Shown piece by piece: positions 45,175 through 55,137 of a DNA stretch of 64,000 nucleotides. Both the position numbers and the translations under genes were made by a program. Source of the stretch: Umbilicaria muhlenbergii (lineage: Eukaryota; Ascomycota; Lecanoromycetes; Umbilicariales; Umbilicariaceae); NCBI GenBank assembly GCA_000611775.1, contig KK106981.1:5334927-5398926 (forward strand), in the 5' to 3' direction. The notes beneath the pieces were generated by a model. The model searched no databases. It saw nothing but the letters and a program-made list of their open reading frames with translations, and had not been told where the DNA came from. Each line of letters opens with the position of its first letter. Within the stretch, counting starts at the first letter, position 1.

Positions 45175-45998
45175 ATGACTGACAGACATGACTACGTTAT
45201 GACCGGCGCCTATGCATCTGACGACGCCATGTCAGTTGCCGATGATCTTGCTGCCGATGAGCCTGCTGACGCTGAGCGACTTCCCGCCGTGTACGATATG
45301 GCCCCTCCACCCACCGCCAACCCGGGCAAGATTATTACGCAATACGCTCGTCTACAGGAAGATCAGCCGCCACGACCAATTGTCCATATGATCCCCGATA
45401 TCCGGAAACAGCACGCTCTCAACGATTTTCGCTACCTAAAAGGCAATTCCATCAAGTCCTTCATGAACCACCGGGTCACGAAAATGGCCGCCATCAAGAC
45501 TTCCCAGGAGGCCAAGGTGCTAGAGAAGCGTATCGGCGACCATATCATGGCCTTGCGCAATGCGGGCTTTGACCGCCTGGAAGCAGCGAACGAAGGGGTC
45601 AAGAAAGTAGACACGGCGCTGAAAAAGATGGAGAGGAAGTTTTATACGGACGAGGTGATCACTCTTCGCAACGACAACTTCGAACTGACCCGGGAGAATC
45701 GGAAGCGCGAGACGGATTGGAAGGTCCTCTGGGCGTATAACGGCGAACTTCGGGAGAAATATGCGAAAGTGAGATCGAGGGCGCTACTTGGTATGTCTAA
45801 GAGACTCTGGGGTTGAGGATTGGATTTCATGAACTAACCTACTTCGTAGCGGAGCGCGAGCTTTTCGATATTCAGGATAGGGCGGCTGCTGCGCAACTTC
45901 AGGCGGAACTTAAGCGGGCTGCGTCGGAGGGGCACGAGCTTTGGTTGGATCATCGGCGCGTTAGGCTGAGGTCGAGGTTTATGGCCCGGGATGAGTAG
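45175..45998 (+). CDS. Hypothetical coiled-coil protein
   Basis: Two exons, 45175-45790 and 45850-45998, with a 59-bp GT-AG intron, give 254 residues. Without splicing the frame ends shortly after the donor at MSKRLWG. Spliced, it continues ALLAERELFDIQDRAAAAQL, then QAELKRAASEGHELWLDHRR, which extends the helical theme. The first 60 residues are acidic and disordered (SVADDLAADEPADAERLP). From about residue 95 on, heptad-like patterns suggest coiled coil (QEAKVLEKRIGDHIMALRNA, EGVKKVDTALKKMERKF, ENRKRETDWKVLWAYNGEL). There is no signal peptide or membrane segment. I do not recognise the family. Coding potential is good because the intron joins two helix-rich parts in phase. Confidence 0.65.
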
Positions 45999-46629
45999 AA
46001 CGAGAGGCTTAGGTGCTGGCACGGCTTGGAGAGTTCGAACCTGAAAACGCTTTTGTCGCGGAGAGGGCATTTGGAGAGGAGAGCGGTAGTTGAGGGAGGT
46101 CATCGTTGAGTCTTGTTTGTGACGGGATCGTTCAGAATGTTGCATGGTGGAATCGTTTAAGGGTATCGGGCAGTGGAAATCTTGGCTGGTCTATGAGCAA
46201 TCTCAATATCTGCAATGACAGTCTCACATGTTGCCAACATTTTTTACTAACTTAATAGCCATAACTATCGACGGCGAGCTTGTAGAATTGTCCATGAGAA
46301 CGTCGAGGACTTCGACTTGGAGTCTCACTGTCTAAACTGTCGCTCCATCCACAAGAGTCAGATAGTCCTGTGCAGATGAACTGTAGATTTACAAATATAA
46401 ATTCAACGACAACCGGCCAAACATGTAAACGTGCAGTCCTGCAGTCCATCAGGTCAGAATGTAGCCCGAAAAAGTCACCCTTGTAAGGTAGTCTTCCTAT
46501 TCCTCAGAGCAGCCTACCTTAATTGCACGTGAAAATGATTCTAAACAGCGATGCCATTTGGCGACGCGCTAAATAATCTTGCCCAAACCCCAACGCTCTC
46601 TCGAGGCTCTCTACGAGATCCATGACCTG
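45999..46629. other. Spacer upstream of the seipin gene
   Basis: No gene is supported. A small ATG frame at about 46553 (MPFGDALNNLAQTPTLSRG) ends before the seipin start and may be a uORF if the transcript begins that far upstream. Confidence 0.4.
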
Positions 46630-48077
46630 ATGGAGGGCCCAGAATACGAGCGGTCAGTGCTTAGTAAAGCTGTAGTAAGAGCCACCTCAGCCTCTTCACT
46701 GTACACCCTCAATTGACCAGCACAGGACACAGCCCTGACCCCCCTCCGAACCATCATCTCGAAACCCGCGCAAAAAGCCTACCTAAGCACCTTCCTCTTC
46801 GCCACCGCCAGTCTCGCTCTCTTCGCCATCTCGACCGTAGCCTACACATTATTCTACTACAACTACGTGCCGCAAGTAGGCGTCGAGCGGGTGATCCACC
46901 TCCAATTCGGGTGCGCTTCTCCCTCCCCCCCCCCCACCCAAAGCCGGGTTTTGCGGGCCGGACTGTCAATCTACTGACATTGTGAACCGATTCAGTAATG
47001 GCCACCCCCAAGGCACGGCCTCGCTAGCCAGCTCCCTAACCTCCCTCCAACCCTACGATATAAGCCTCCACCTGCACCTCCCGCGCACGCCCTCCAACCT
47101 CGCAGCCGGAAACTTCATGCTCGACCTCTCCCTGCACGCTCGCGGCGACCCATCCCTAGCATCCGCGACCTCCTTCCTCGCCTCCCCACCCAGCGCTCCC
47201 AACACGACGGCCTCGCTCCTCGCGCGCTCCAGACGCCCCGCAATCCTCACCTACACGTCGCCGATCGTCGGAGCGGCCAGGACGCTCTCAGGCTTGCCAT
47301 GGCATGTGATGGGCTGGCGGAAAGAGAGCGAGGTATTGGAGGTGAGTATGTTCGAAGGGGTGGAGTTTGCACGGGGGGGGAGGAATGTACCGGGGTTTGT
47401 GAGGGTGGTGGTGGAGGCGGAAGAGAAGATGCAGTTTTATGAGGTCGGGGTGAGGATTGTGGCGCGGTTTGGGGGGTTGAGGTATGATCTGGTCCCTTTT
47501 CTTGCGTGTTTGCGGGTTGGGGAAGCGGATGATACTGATTTAGGGGCTTAGATGGATACTGTATAACCACCGCGTACTGTCGTACCTCTTCTTTACTACG
47601 ACTTTCTGGTTTGTCTCTATGACTTCGTCGTTTCTCGCCTGGCTCATTCTTTCGTCTTACTTCTCGTCTTCTTCTACGAATCCCAAATCAGAAGACCCCG
47701 ATCTGGATTCCAAGGCTATGGTTAAGACCGAGCCTTCAGAATACTCCGATGAACCATTCGATCCCCTTTCTACCGAAGATCTGTCCGATACTTCTCGGAC
47801 GTTCCCGACCCTGGGGAGGCAAATGCCGCTACGATATACAGGACGCCATGAAGCGGCCAAGAGAGAAGAGGAGGGAAGAGTAAAGGAAGAGGAAATTGAG
47901 CGCACGACTGGGATTCAGCCGTTGATTGCAGAGGCGGACGATGAGGACGATGATGACTTTGGAGAGCCGTTAGGGAGGGACTCGGGATTGGGAACTAGTC
48001 TTGAAGAGGGCGATAGGAGGGGAGTGCAGAGGAGGAGGAAGGCGCTGTTTGGCGGCGGCGGCGGAGGCAGAGGGTGA
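46630..48077 (+). CDS. Seipin-family lipid droplet assembly protein
   Basis: Seipin forms oligomers in the endoplasmic reticulum at lipid droplet contact sites and supports droplet growth. Four exons, 46630-46674, 46726-46910, 46996-47481 and 47552-48077, give 413 residues. The first intron uses donor GTA|GTAAGA and the start MEGPEYERSVLSKAV is the least certain part. The first membrane helix is at about 37-58 (TFLFATASLALFAISTVAYT). The lumenal domain includes PYDISLHLHLPRTPSNLAAG, a highly conserved seipin phrase, and RARTL-like GAARTLSGLPWHVMGWRKE. The second helix is at about 240-276 (LSYLFFTTTFWFVSM, AWLILSSYF), reached only after splicing the 70-bp third intron. A cytosolic acidic tail (ADDEDDDDFGEPLGRDSG) ends the protein. 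The second intron contains a run of 12 or so C residues. With ARE2 it is one of two lipid-droplet-related genes here. It is convergent with the reductase. Confidence 0.88.
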
Positions 48078-48274
48078 CCAACCTCGATTTCCAATCGTCA
48101 CGTGTATGCTTCTATCACCTCATCGTAAAAAGAGCTGGGCTCCCGGGAAGCTGCATCGGTCCAAAGACAACCAACGGCGGAAGACCTATATCTGCCTCAC
48201 ACATCTCAGTCGTAATATATTATTGTACAGTTATACACATATCCACCTAGAAAGCATCTAACCACTCTCCCCAC

Positions 48275-49451
48275 CTAAGCCTTCCCAGTCGCCCTCTCCA
48301 ACTCCAACAAACTCCTCGCCGTATCCACAATACACTCCTCCAACCCGCGAAACGTCATCCCCAACTCCCTCCTCGCCTTCTCATTACTAACCCCATAGAC
48401 CTCCGCCCCCAACCCAGACCCGGGCTTCCCCTCCGGCGTCCTCTCCCTCACCTCCGGCACCTTGGCCCGCAAAACATCGCACACCATCTGATAGCTAAAA
48501 TTCCCGCTCGTGATGAAATACCGCTGCCCCGCCGCCTTGGGGTTTTCGTACGCCAGTCGGTGCGCGAGCGCTACGTCCCTCACGTCGGCGAAGGCCCAGA
48601 ACTGCGTCTCCGGCACCGTCTTCGACGAGCCGTTCATGAGGCGGTAGATATCCGCCGCCGAGGTGTTGAGGTGCGACATATCCGCCACGCTGTGCGCCGC
48701 GGGGCCATACACCATCGGCGGGCAAACCGTCGCGATACTAAAGTTCGGTTTCTGTTGGGCGACGAAGTCGAAGGCGGCTTTTTCGGCAAAGGTTTTCGAG
48801 GCGCAGTATGCTGTAGCGCCGTCGGCGGACTTGGCGGTGTCGTAGGTGACGGGGTTCCAGTCGGCTTCGGTGTAGGTGTGCCCCGGCCAGTTGCCTTGGG
48901 TCATGTTGACTATGGAGGCGAAGGAGGAGGTGATGACGACGCGGTGGATGGAGGGGGCGTGCCTTGTGATGGCGGAGAGGATTTCGGTGGTGCCGTGGAT
49001 GGCGGGGTGCAGGAGGTTGTGCTCGTTGTCGGAGACGGACATTTGGAAGGGGGAGGCGGTGTGGATGACCTGGTTTGGAAATGGGAGTTAGTGGATACGT
49101 AGATTGTGTAACGGGGTCGACTTAGGTGGTTGAATAAGGACGACTTACCCCACCGACGCCCTGGACTGCTTCATCGAAAGCTCCGGGTGCGGCTACATCC
49201 TTGACAATCGCAAAGGAGAGCTTGTCGCCGTATTTGGCGTGCGTTTTGCGCACTTTGTCGGCGCTGGCTTCGCTGCGGACTGTGCCGCGAACTTTGTAGC
49301 CGTGCTCGAGGAACTCGTTCAGGACATGGGCGGCGACGAAGCCGGATGCACCTGTGACTAGGACGGTCTCACCGGCGTGGGAGGAGACGCCATTGGTGTA
49401 GGATGAGACGACGTCCTGGACGGATTGGGCGGCGTTCTTGATGGTCTCCAT
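48275..49451 (-). CDS. NAD(P)-dependent extended SDR reductase (Gre2/dihydroflavonol reductase-like)
   Basis: Two exons, 49451-49149 and 49069-48275, with a 79-bp intron, give 365 residues starting METIKNAAQSVQDVV. A Met 17 codons upstream in the same frame is possible but gives a poor leader. The Rossmann nucleotide-binding motif is TGASGFVAAHVLNEF at about 34-48, followed by a basic phrase (VRGTVRSEAS) that favours NADPH. The splice gives VGGVIHTASPFQMSV. The active-site Ser region is VITSSFASIVN and the catalytic Tyr-Lys pair is in AYCASKTFAEKAA. SATVCPP-like SIATVCPPMVYGPA is the substrate loop. Members reduce aldehydes and ketones such as methylglyoxal; the physiological substrate cannot be told from sequence. 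A 40-residue N-terminal extension before the Rossmann fold is unusual for the family. It is convergent with seipin and divergent from RPC11. Confidence 0.87.
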
Positions 49452-50014
49452 TTCTGCTGTGGATTGCGATTCAGGAAAGGTACGGCGGTGGAAGTAATTC
49501 AATTGAGATGGTCAGAATATGAAAACAAGTTCAGCGAATTTTCCATTGAATTTTTATAGACAAAGCCTCTCCACTCTCCTATGACGTTGACTTATAAATC
49601 CCCATCATATCCATCCGCGTTGCCCAGGGATGGACCCACTCATTTTGCCACAATCAGGCCGGCGGCGGAAAGAGATGGAATTGATTCGAGAGGCTCCTTG
49701 CAATAGTCTAGAAGCAGATGACCGCTTGGCCAGCGGGTACCTGGCCGGAGAAATCATCCTGACCGTCCATCGTACAAAGGAGGAGACGCATCTCGGGGTA
49801 GGGCTTGATGTCATCCCTTCCAAAAGTTTCAAAAGGTGGTGCCAAGCGTGGCATGTGATTGGCTGAGTCATGCACGCACGTTTTAAGCTTCCATAAAGTT
49901 GTTCCGGATTCCGATCACCCCTGTGGGTGTCTCAGCCTTACAGTAAGGCCAGAAAATAACTGCGCTCACTGATACCGTAGATGCCTCTGTCGAAGACTAC
50001 TACAATCACGCACC
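49452..50014. promoter_or_regulatory. Divergent promoter region of the reductase and RPC11
   Basis: On the minus strand TATAAAAA lies at 49559-49552, about 100 bp upstream of the reductase ATG, and a second A/T box (ATTTATAAGT) is at 49600-49591. These are plausible TATA elements for an inducible reductase. The right part should hold the RPC11 promoter. A 79-codon plus-strand ORF at 49630-49866 has no recognised similarity. Confidence 0.45.
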
Positions 50015-50552
50015 ATGCTACTCTGTACGCTACCCACCCCTCTTCCCTTGAAGCCCTCACTAACTCTTTACAGTCTGTCCCTGCTGCAGCAATAGCTTAA
50101 CCGTCTCCCGCACCGCTCCCAACGACGCCTTCCCCCTTGGCCAAAACAGACTCGAATGCCGCACCTGCCCCTACCAATTCCTCATCAACCAGCGCTACTA
50201 TGAGCGCAAGGAGATGAAGAGGAAAGAGGTGGAGGATGTGATGGGCGGCAAGGACGCGTGGGCGAATGTGGATAAGACGGATGGTATGTGTGCTTTCTCC
50301 GGTGTTGAAGGCATAAGGTGGTGGGGCTTTGATTCGTGGGGTGCATTGGCTGATCTGGGGTGAATTCGGTAGCTCAATGTCCGAGGGAGGGATGTGATGG
50401 GTCGCAGGCTTTCTTTTACCAGGTGCAGATTCGGAGCGCGGATGAACCGATGACTACGTTTTTCAAGGCGCGTTGTTCTTACGGTCGACAGCTGCACAGT
50501 GCTGATATACGGCTAGTGTACGACATGTGGTCAGCGATGGAAGGAGAATTGA
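50015..50552 (+). CDS. RPC11: DNA-directed RNA polymerase III subunit RPC11 (Rpc10/TFIIS-like)
   Basis: This small subunit provides RNA cleavage and helps termination and reinitiation by RNA polymerase III. Four exons, 50015-50024, 50074-50283, 50373-50467 and 50517-50552, give 116 residues; no single ORF shows it. The first exon is ATGCTACTCT. Spliced, the N-terminal zinc ribbon reads MLLFCPCCSNSLTVSR, later LECRTCPYQFLINQRYYERK. The C-terminal TFIIS-like ribbon has AQCPREGCDGSQAFFYQVQI, then RSADEPMTTFFKC and TTCGQRWKEN. The RSADEP phrase carries the acidic cleavage residues (Asp-Glu). The third intron (50468-50516) must be GC-AG, exon end AAG and donor GCGCGT, to reach the invariant final Cys-x-x-Cys and stop; without it the frame runs into unrelated sequence. 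The length fits the family (about 110). It is convergent with SPP1. Confidence 0.88.
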
Positions 50553-51380
50553 GCGATGCCCGCCCAGGCAACTGGCAGCTCAAGAGCAGACTCCAAGCCA
50601 GAGTCCTAATGAGGCTCGTACGGAGCCGGCACAGATCGAGATGACTTCTGGACTTCTTCGCAATATGTTCGTCTCCTAGTTGTCCGTGTTCAATAGCCCA
50701 AGGAAGCTAACTCGTACCCCAGCTCACCATACCATGGCAGACACTTTTTCTCTCTTTCGCTGTATCGTGAGCTGGTATAGCCAGGTTGCGGGTGTACCTG
50801 TACAGTCGAAAACACGAAAACATGTCGGAACGCTTACCTCAAGCCCTTCTATTTGGGCCGCGTAAAGGAGCCTTTAAGTCATAAGCAGAAACGCCACGCA
50901 TACAGGAAAGAACGTCAAGCCCCTGGTACTGATGGTGGGAGCATCAACTTAGGTTATCAGCGGTGGGTGGCAAGCAACAGAGAGAAGATTTGCATGTGCC
51001 AATTAGACATTTGCATCGAGAGATTCTTCTTAGAGCCATTCTTCCCATTTGTACATTACGAAGTGTAGGAACGAGATTCCACCGGCCAAAAGGCCAACTA
51101 GATATCACGACTGAGTAGAGAGAGGTATGATGCGTTCTGGTATTTGACGCAACCTCTGCAATAACTATGTATTCCTTCCAATTCGTGCAAACCTCGGACT
51201 CAACGAGCTGCTGTCATCGCTCTGTCCTCCATGGCCACGCGCTCCGAATGGGCATCTGGCCCCGTAGGACGCAAGACGCCGTAAAAATGAGTCATAAGTC
51301 ATAGTCCAGCACCGGATAATGTGTCCAGGACTCCACGCTGAAATGCAGACGAGACCCAAAGCCGTGAATGCCGAACCCAA
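50553..51380. other. Convergent spacer between RPC11 and SPP1
   Basis: The 828 bp contain two 3' untranslated regions. The apparent coding frame that runs through the RPC11 third intron continues to 50644 but is an artefact of not splicing. No gene or repeat is visible. Confidence 0.45.
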
Positions 51381-53906
51381 TTAGGATTCAGCCGTAACCT
51401 CCTCCGCAGCCACCATCTCCTTCTCCGGGCTCCCTCTGCCGACTCCACCACGCTCCAACGACCTCAGAACAGCCCTCTCCTTCACCCCTCTCTCCTCACT
51501 CTCCATCTTCCGCCCCTCCTGCCTGACTTCCTCCTTCTCAAACGCCACATCCTGCTGCTGTAACTTCCACCACGTTTTATGCCTCTCACACCTCTTCTTC
51601 AGACACACGCCCTTGCCGATCTCGCCATCATCCGTTTTCTCATCGCCCTCATGATCCGCGGCCTCATTAGCAGCAGCAAGCGACGACGACGGCGCGCCGA
51701 GAACGCCGCTCTCGAGCGCTTTGGCGCCTTCGGAGCTAGAGCGCCAAATCTCGAATTCTTCGTCCGACCAGCTGAGCCGGGCGTCGAAGCCACAGATATC
51801 CTTGATGCCGCGATCTTTCTGCTTGAGGTCCTCGAGCACGGCTTTCGCTCTCGTCTTGACGAGGGCCAGTAAGCGCTCTTTGTCGTCCAATAAACCCCTG
51901 CGGCGCTTCAGCACATCTTTTTTCTGTTGGATTTCAACAAGTCGCCTGGTTTCCTCCGGGGTGTAGGTGGCCTTCGAGTCGTGGGGCTTAAAGTCGTTGT
52001 TGTTTTCCAATTTGACGGTGGAAGGATTGGAAGGCGGGCTGGCGGTCCGTGGAGGGCTCAGCACGCCTTCGCCTAGTTTGCGGAATTCGTCCACGTCTTT
52101 GACGCCGCTTGCCAGCGCTTTGAGCTCCGATGCGCGTAAGACGCCGCCGCGGAGGAAGTTGTAATCTCCGTCTTCGTCTTGCATGCCATCTTCGGTGTGG
52201 TTTCCTTGCTGATCCGGCGGGTTGGGTTTCCTCCGTTTTTGTCTGTTGCCGCTTGTGCTGCCGTCCTTGCCTTTGCTCTCTTTGTGTCTTAAGGCTCGGA
52301 GACGCACGAATTCGCGGCCGTGGTCATCGGAGCAGTATTTGGAAGGGTTGGAAACCGCCAGACGGGCTGGTTGGCGACACCCTTCGAGGCGGCACATGGG
52401 TTTCCAGGTTGTGACGCCGCGGTCGAGTTTTACGCAATTGGGGCCTGCAAAATATAACTGTTAGAACATGATGCGCTTCTCATGCTAGGAAGGTCGGCAC
52501 AACGTACAAATATACTTGTCAATCAGATTGCCGTCCCTTTCGTTCATCTCAACACACCTCCCATGAAACCAATCTTCACAACCTCCATCACACCCTATCA
52601 TCCAAGTATGATCATCTGGTTTCCTGCATATGCAGAATAGCTCGGAGTCATCGTCCATGTCTTGATCCTCGTCGCCATTTACTTCCGCAGTGGGCGCTGG
52701 CGAACCCTCCATAGGCGTCGCCGAATTTTGCTTTCGATTCTTGGGTGCTGGGGTTTTGCTTGCGCGGCTAGAATTTGGCGTTCCAGATCGTTGCGATGGG
52801 GATGTGCCATCGACACTGTCGTTTTCGAGCCGTCGCTTTTTGGCAGCCGGTTTCTTGATTGTGCTGGCTGTTCCCTTTTTGTCGATCTTGTTACTCGATT
52901 TTGGTGCTGTTCGCTTCTTACTCGCGGCAGTGGGTTTGGACGCAGCGGGCGTGCTGCGAGATGGCGTTGATGCGTCCGCCGAAGACGCTCGATAACTTTC
53001 GTCGCCTCTAAGATCGGTCACAGTTTTGGGAGTCGCCACACTCTCCGTCGCAGGTGTTGCCTCAGTCTTTAATGAAGCTGTCGCCTGATAGCTGTCGGTT
53101 CGGGAGGCGATCAACGCAGGTTCTAGTGGTTCTTCTTTGGACTCGATCTTTACTTCGGTTTGTTCGGGCACCATTTCGGTAGTCAGGTCTGGCGCGTGGG
53201 TGTAGTGAGGTGAAGGTTGTCGAATCTGAGGGGTCACAGTTTCGTGACGCACATAGTCCGGCTCGTGAATCTCGTCCTTGCCTTGAGGCGGCTCAATGTC
53301 CCCGCCTGGCTGCGCAAGCTTGGGCTCTGCGACAGCTTTGTGATTCATGTCGTGTACTTGCTCGTCCGTCGCAGTCATGACCGGAGGTTTGCTTTCGTCA
53401 GAGAGATGGCTTCTTAGCGGTGGAAGCTCGCGCGATGAGTCTGTCGCGAAGTCTGATGATCTCCAGTTTGTGTTGTCGTGCGACGAGTGATGGTATTTTT
53501 CTAAGCCAGGTGAAAATTGATCCTGCGCACGTTCTCCAGAATGTGTGGGCTCGAAGGGTAGCGCAGGTGCAACATAATTGTTGGTTGGCCGCGAAGAAGG
53601 CCCAGAGTATGTTCGGCGGTGAGTTTGAGGTGACGCGTAGGGTGAGGTGACCGGATTAGCTTGGAAAGGTGGAGGTGATGAGGGCGCTGGCGTGCTACTG
53701 GTGGCAGCAGCCGCCAGAGCGTCGAGAGGCGAATTGAGTGGCGGGAGATGGGATTGGCTGGTGTGTCGCGAATGAGAAATGTGGGACAGTCTGGGAGTTT
53801 CGTGATGCTTCCGGTCGAGCTCGTCACTGGTCGAGGCTTGTTGTGGAGCTGGAGTGGATGGGCCTGAGACCGGAGCTGGGTTCAGAAGCTCGGATAGCTT
53901 CGACAT
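51381..53906 (-). CDS. SPP1: COMPASS (Set1C) subunit Spp1/Cps40, PHD-finger protein
   Basis: Spp1 is the PHD-finger subunit of the Set1/COMPASS histone H3K4 methyltransferase and reads H3K4me3. Two exons, 53906-52508 and 52444-51381, joined by a 63-bp intron, give 820 residues. I start at MSKLSELLNPAPVSGPS; the frame extends 18 codons upstream to a poorer Met. A 415-residue disordered region (Ser/Pro/Thr and then Lys-rich, TAASKKRTAPKSSNK) comes before the PHD finger: FCICRKPDDHTWMIGCDGG, then CEDWFHGRCVEMNERDG. The intron splits its last Cys codon, and splicing gives YICPNCVKLDRG. Then comes the second Spp1 zinc motif, CRLEGCRQPAR with KYCSDDHGREF, and helical regions (YTPEETRRLVEIQQKKDVLK). 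A late Cys/His cluster is CLKKRCERHKTWW. The protein is much longer than yeast Spp1, mainly at the N-terminus. A hexanucleotide array lies 120 bp upstream of the start. Confidence 0.9.
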
Positions 53907-54026
53907 GGTGAAATCAGTTTGACTCGACAAGCACAATGGCTCTCCAGCGGTGTAGGTCAATGGAGTGGGCGCAACGCGACCAGGGTGTCGCTTGCCATTG
54001 TCGAAAGGAAGCGTCGCAACGGGATT

Positions 54027-54122
54027 GCGACTGTGACTGCGACTGTGACTGCGACTGTGACTGCGACTGCGACTGCGACTGCGACTGCGACTGTGCTTGC
54101 GACTGTGCTTGCGACTGTGCTT
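54027..54122. repeat. Hexanucleotide tandem array (GCGACT and variants)
   Basis: Sixteen six-base units run without a gap. The order is regular: GCGACT and GTGACT alternate three times, then five GCGACT, then GTGCTT and GCGACT alternate, ending GTGCTT. The units differ at only one to three positions. The array lies 121-216 bp upstream of the SPP1 ATG, probably in its promoter or leader. On the transcribed strand it reads AGTCGC/AGTCAC. Translation in one frame gives Cys-Asp repeats, but I see no sign of a gene. Confidence 0.95.
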
Positions 54123-54750
54123 GTTGTTGTCGGGGTGGAGCGTAGAGCGTAGAGCGTGGAGCGTGTGGTCGGAACTGTTGGCGATGGAAACGGAGAGCCG
54201 GATTGCGGGTGGCCGGTCTGGGTCCCTCAGTCTTGGGCGTGAAGGAGCAATGAGCGGGTGATGCGATGCGAAGCGATCATCTGGCTCGGAGCAGTCCCGT
54301 CCACAAGCCTGCTGGCGGCGTGGGAACTAACACAAACTAGACCGCCAGCTGCTTCCACTTTATGTTTTTCCTCGCGATGCTGAGGGGCGCCAGGGCGGCA
54401 TCAGTTGGATTCGATGTGCTCGTACATGGTGTTCACACGGCTCATTTCATTGTGTCACGGAAAATGTTTACACAGCGACATGAAGACCCTCGGTCATATC
54501 TGGCTGTTGCTTGAACAAGCTGCCAACTGGTAAGGCTTGTTCACTCTCCCGCAGCTGCAACAGAGTGCCGTTCTGATCTCTTCCCACTCTCATAAACTGA
54601 ATCCGACTAGTGAGTAGCTTACACGCCGCTGGCTGTCTTGTCAATGATCTTCAGATCTGCAGGCTTGGGAAGTGAGCGCGAGGAGGGGTTGTGGAGCAGC
54701 CGAGAGTCGAGACTCTGCCAGTAGTGCATGTGCTCTCCAAGTACTCTCAA

Positions 54751-54783
54751 GGTACTCGACAGGTACTCGACAGGTACTCGACA
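54751..54783. repeat. Three perfect 11-bp tandem copies
   Basis: GGTACTCGACA occurs three times in a row and is preceded by AAGTACTCTCAA and followed by GGCACC, which look like decayed further copies. It sits in the spacer between SPP1 and the endoglucanase. Confidence 0.9.
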
Positions 54784-55137
54784 GGCACCAGTTGCGAGTA
54801 CCACTACATGTCAATGACACGACCATCCTCTGCTCCTGCTCAAAGAAGAAAGAGCAGGAAGCCAAGACCCACCTCATGCGCAGCCAATCCCCTGTGATCC
54901 GATTATCCACATGCGCCGAATTATTGGATGCCTGCCCCAACCCCATTCTGCAGGTAAACGATGATGCATGCTTGTAAGACTCGAAATGATTGTAGACTGG
55001 TAGCACACACGTTCAATATTATCGTACATGGACTATATAATGACAATTACTCCACCACTTTGCAGCAGCTGTGCAACAAGAGACAACCCTCAGGGATGTC
55101 CCCTGTTTCCTCGTGCGTCCCATCCTAACAATACTGT

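Larger units (their letters stand above)
53907..55137. other. Long spacer: SPP1 promoter and endoglucanase 3' region
   Basis: The 1231 bp hold the SPP1 promoter at the left and the 3' untranslated region of the endoglucanase at the right. Two short tandem arrays are listed separately. Near 54137-54165 a GAGCGTAGAGCGTAGAGCGTGG phrase forms a third small repeat (GTAGAGC units). No gene is visible. Confidence 0.5.

Noticed and set aside
46982-47618. Seipin region read as two separate genes (ending at 47551 and starting at 47619)
   Set aside because: A 70-bp GT-AG intron joins the two parts in phase and supplies the second membrane helix expected of seipin.
48275-50552. Reductase and RPC11 as a functional pair
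   Set aside because: They share a promoter region but act in unrelated processes; head-to-head arrangement alone is not evidence.
50553-50644. C-terminal extension of RPC11 past 50552
   Set aside because: It arises only when the third intron is not removed and destroys the conserved zinc ribbon.
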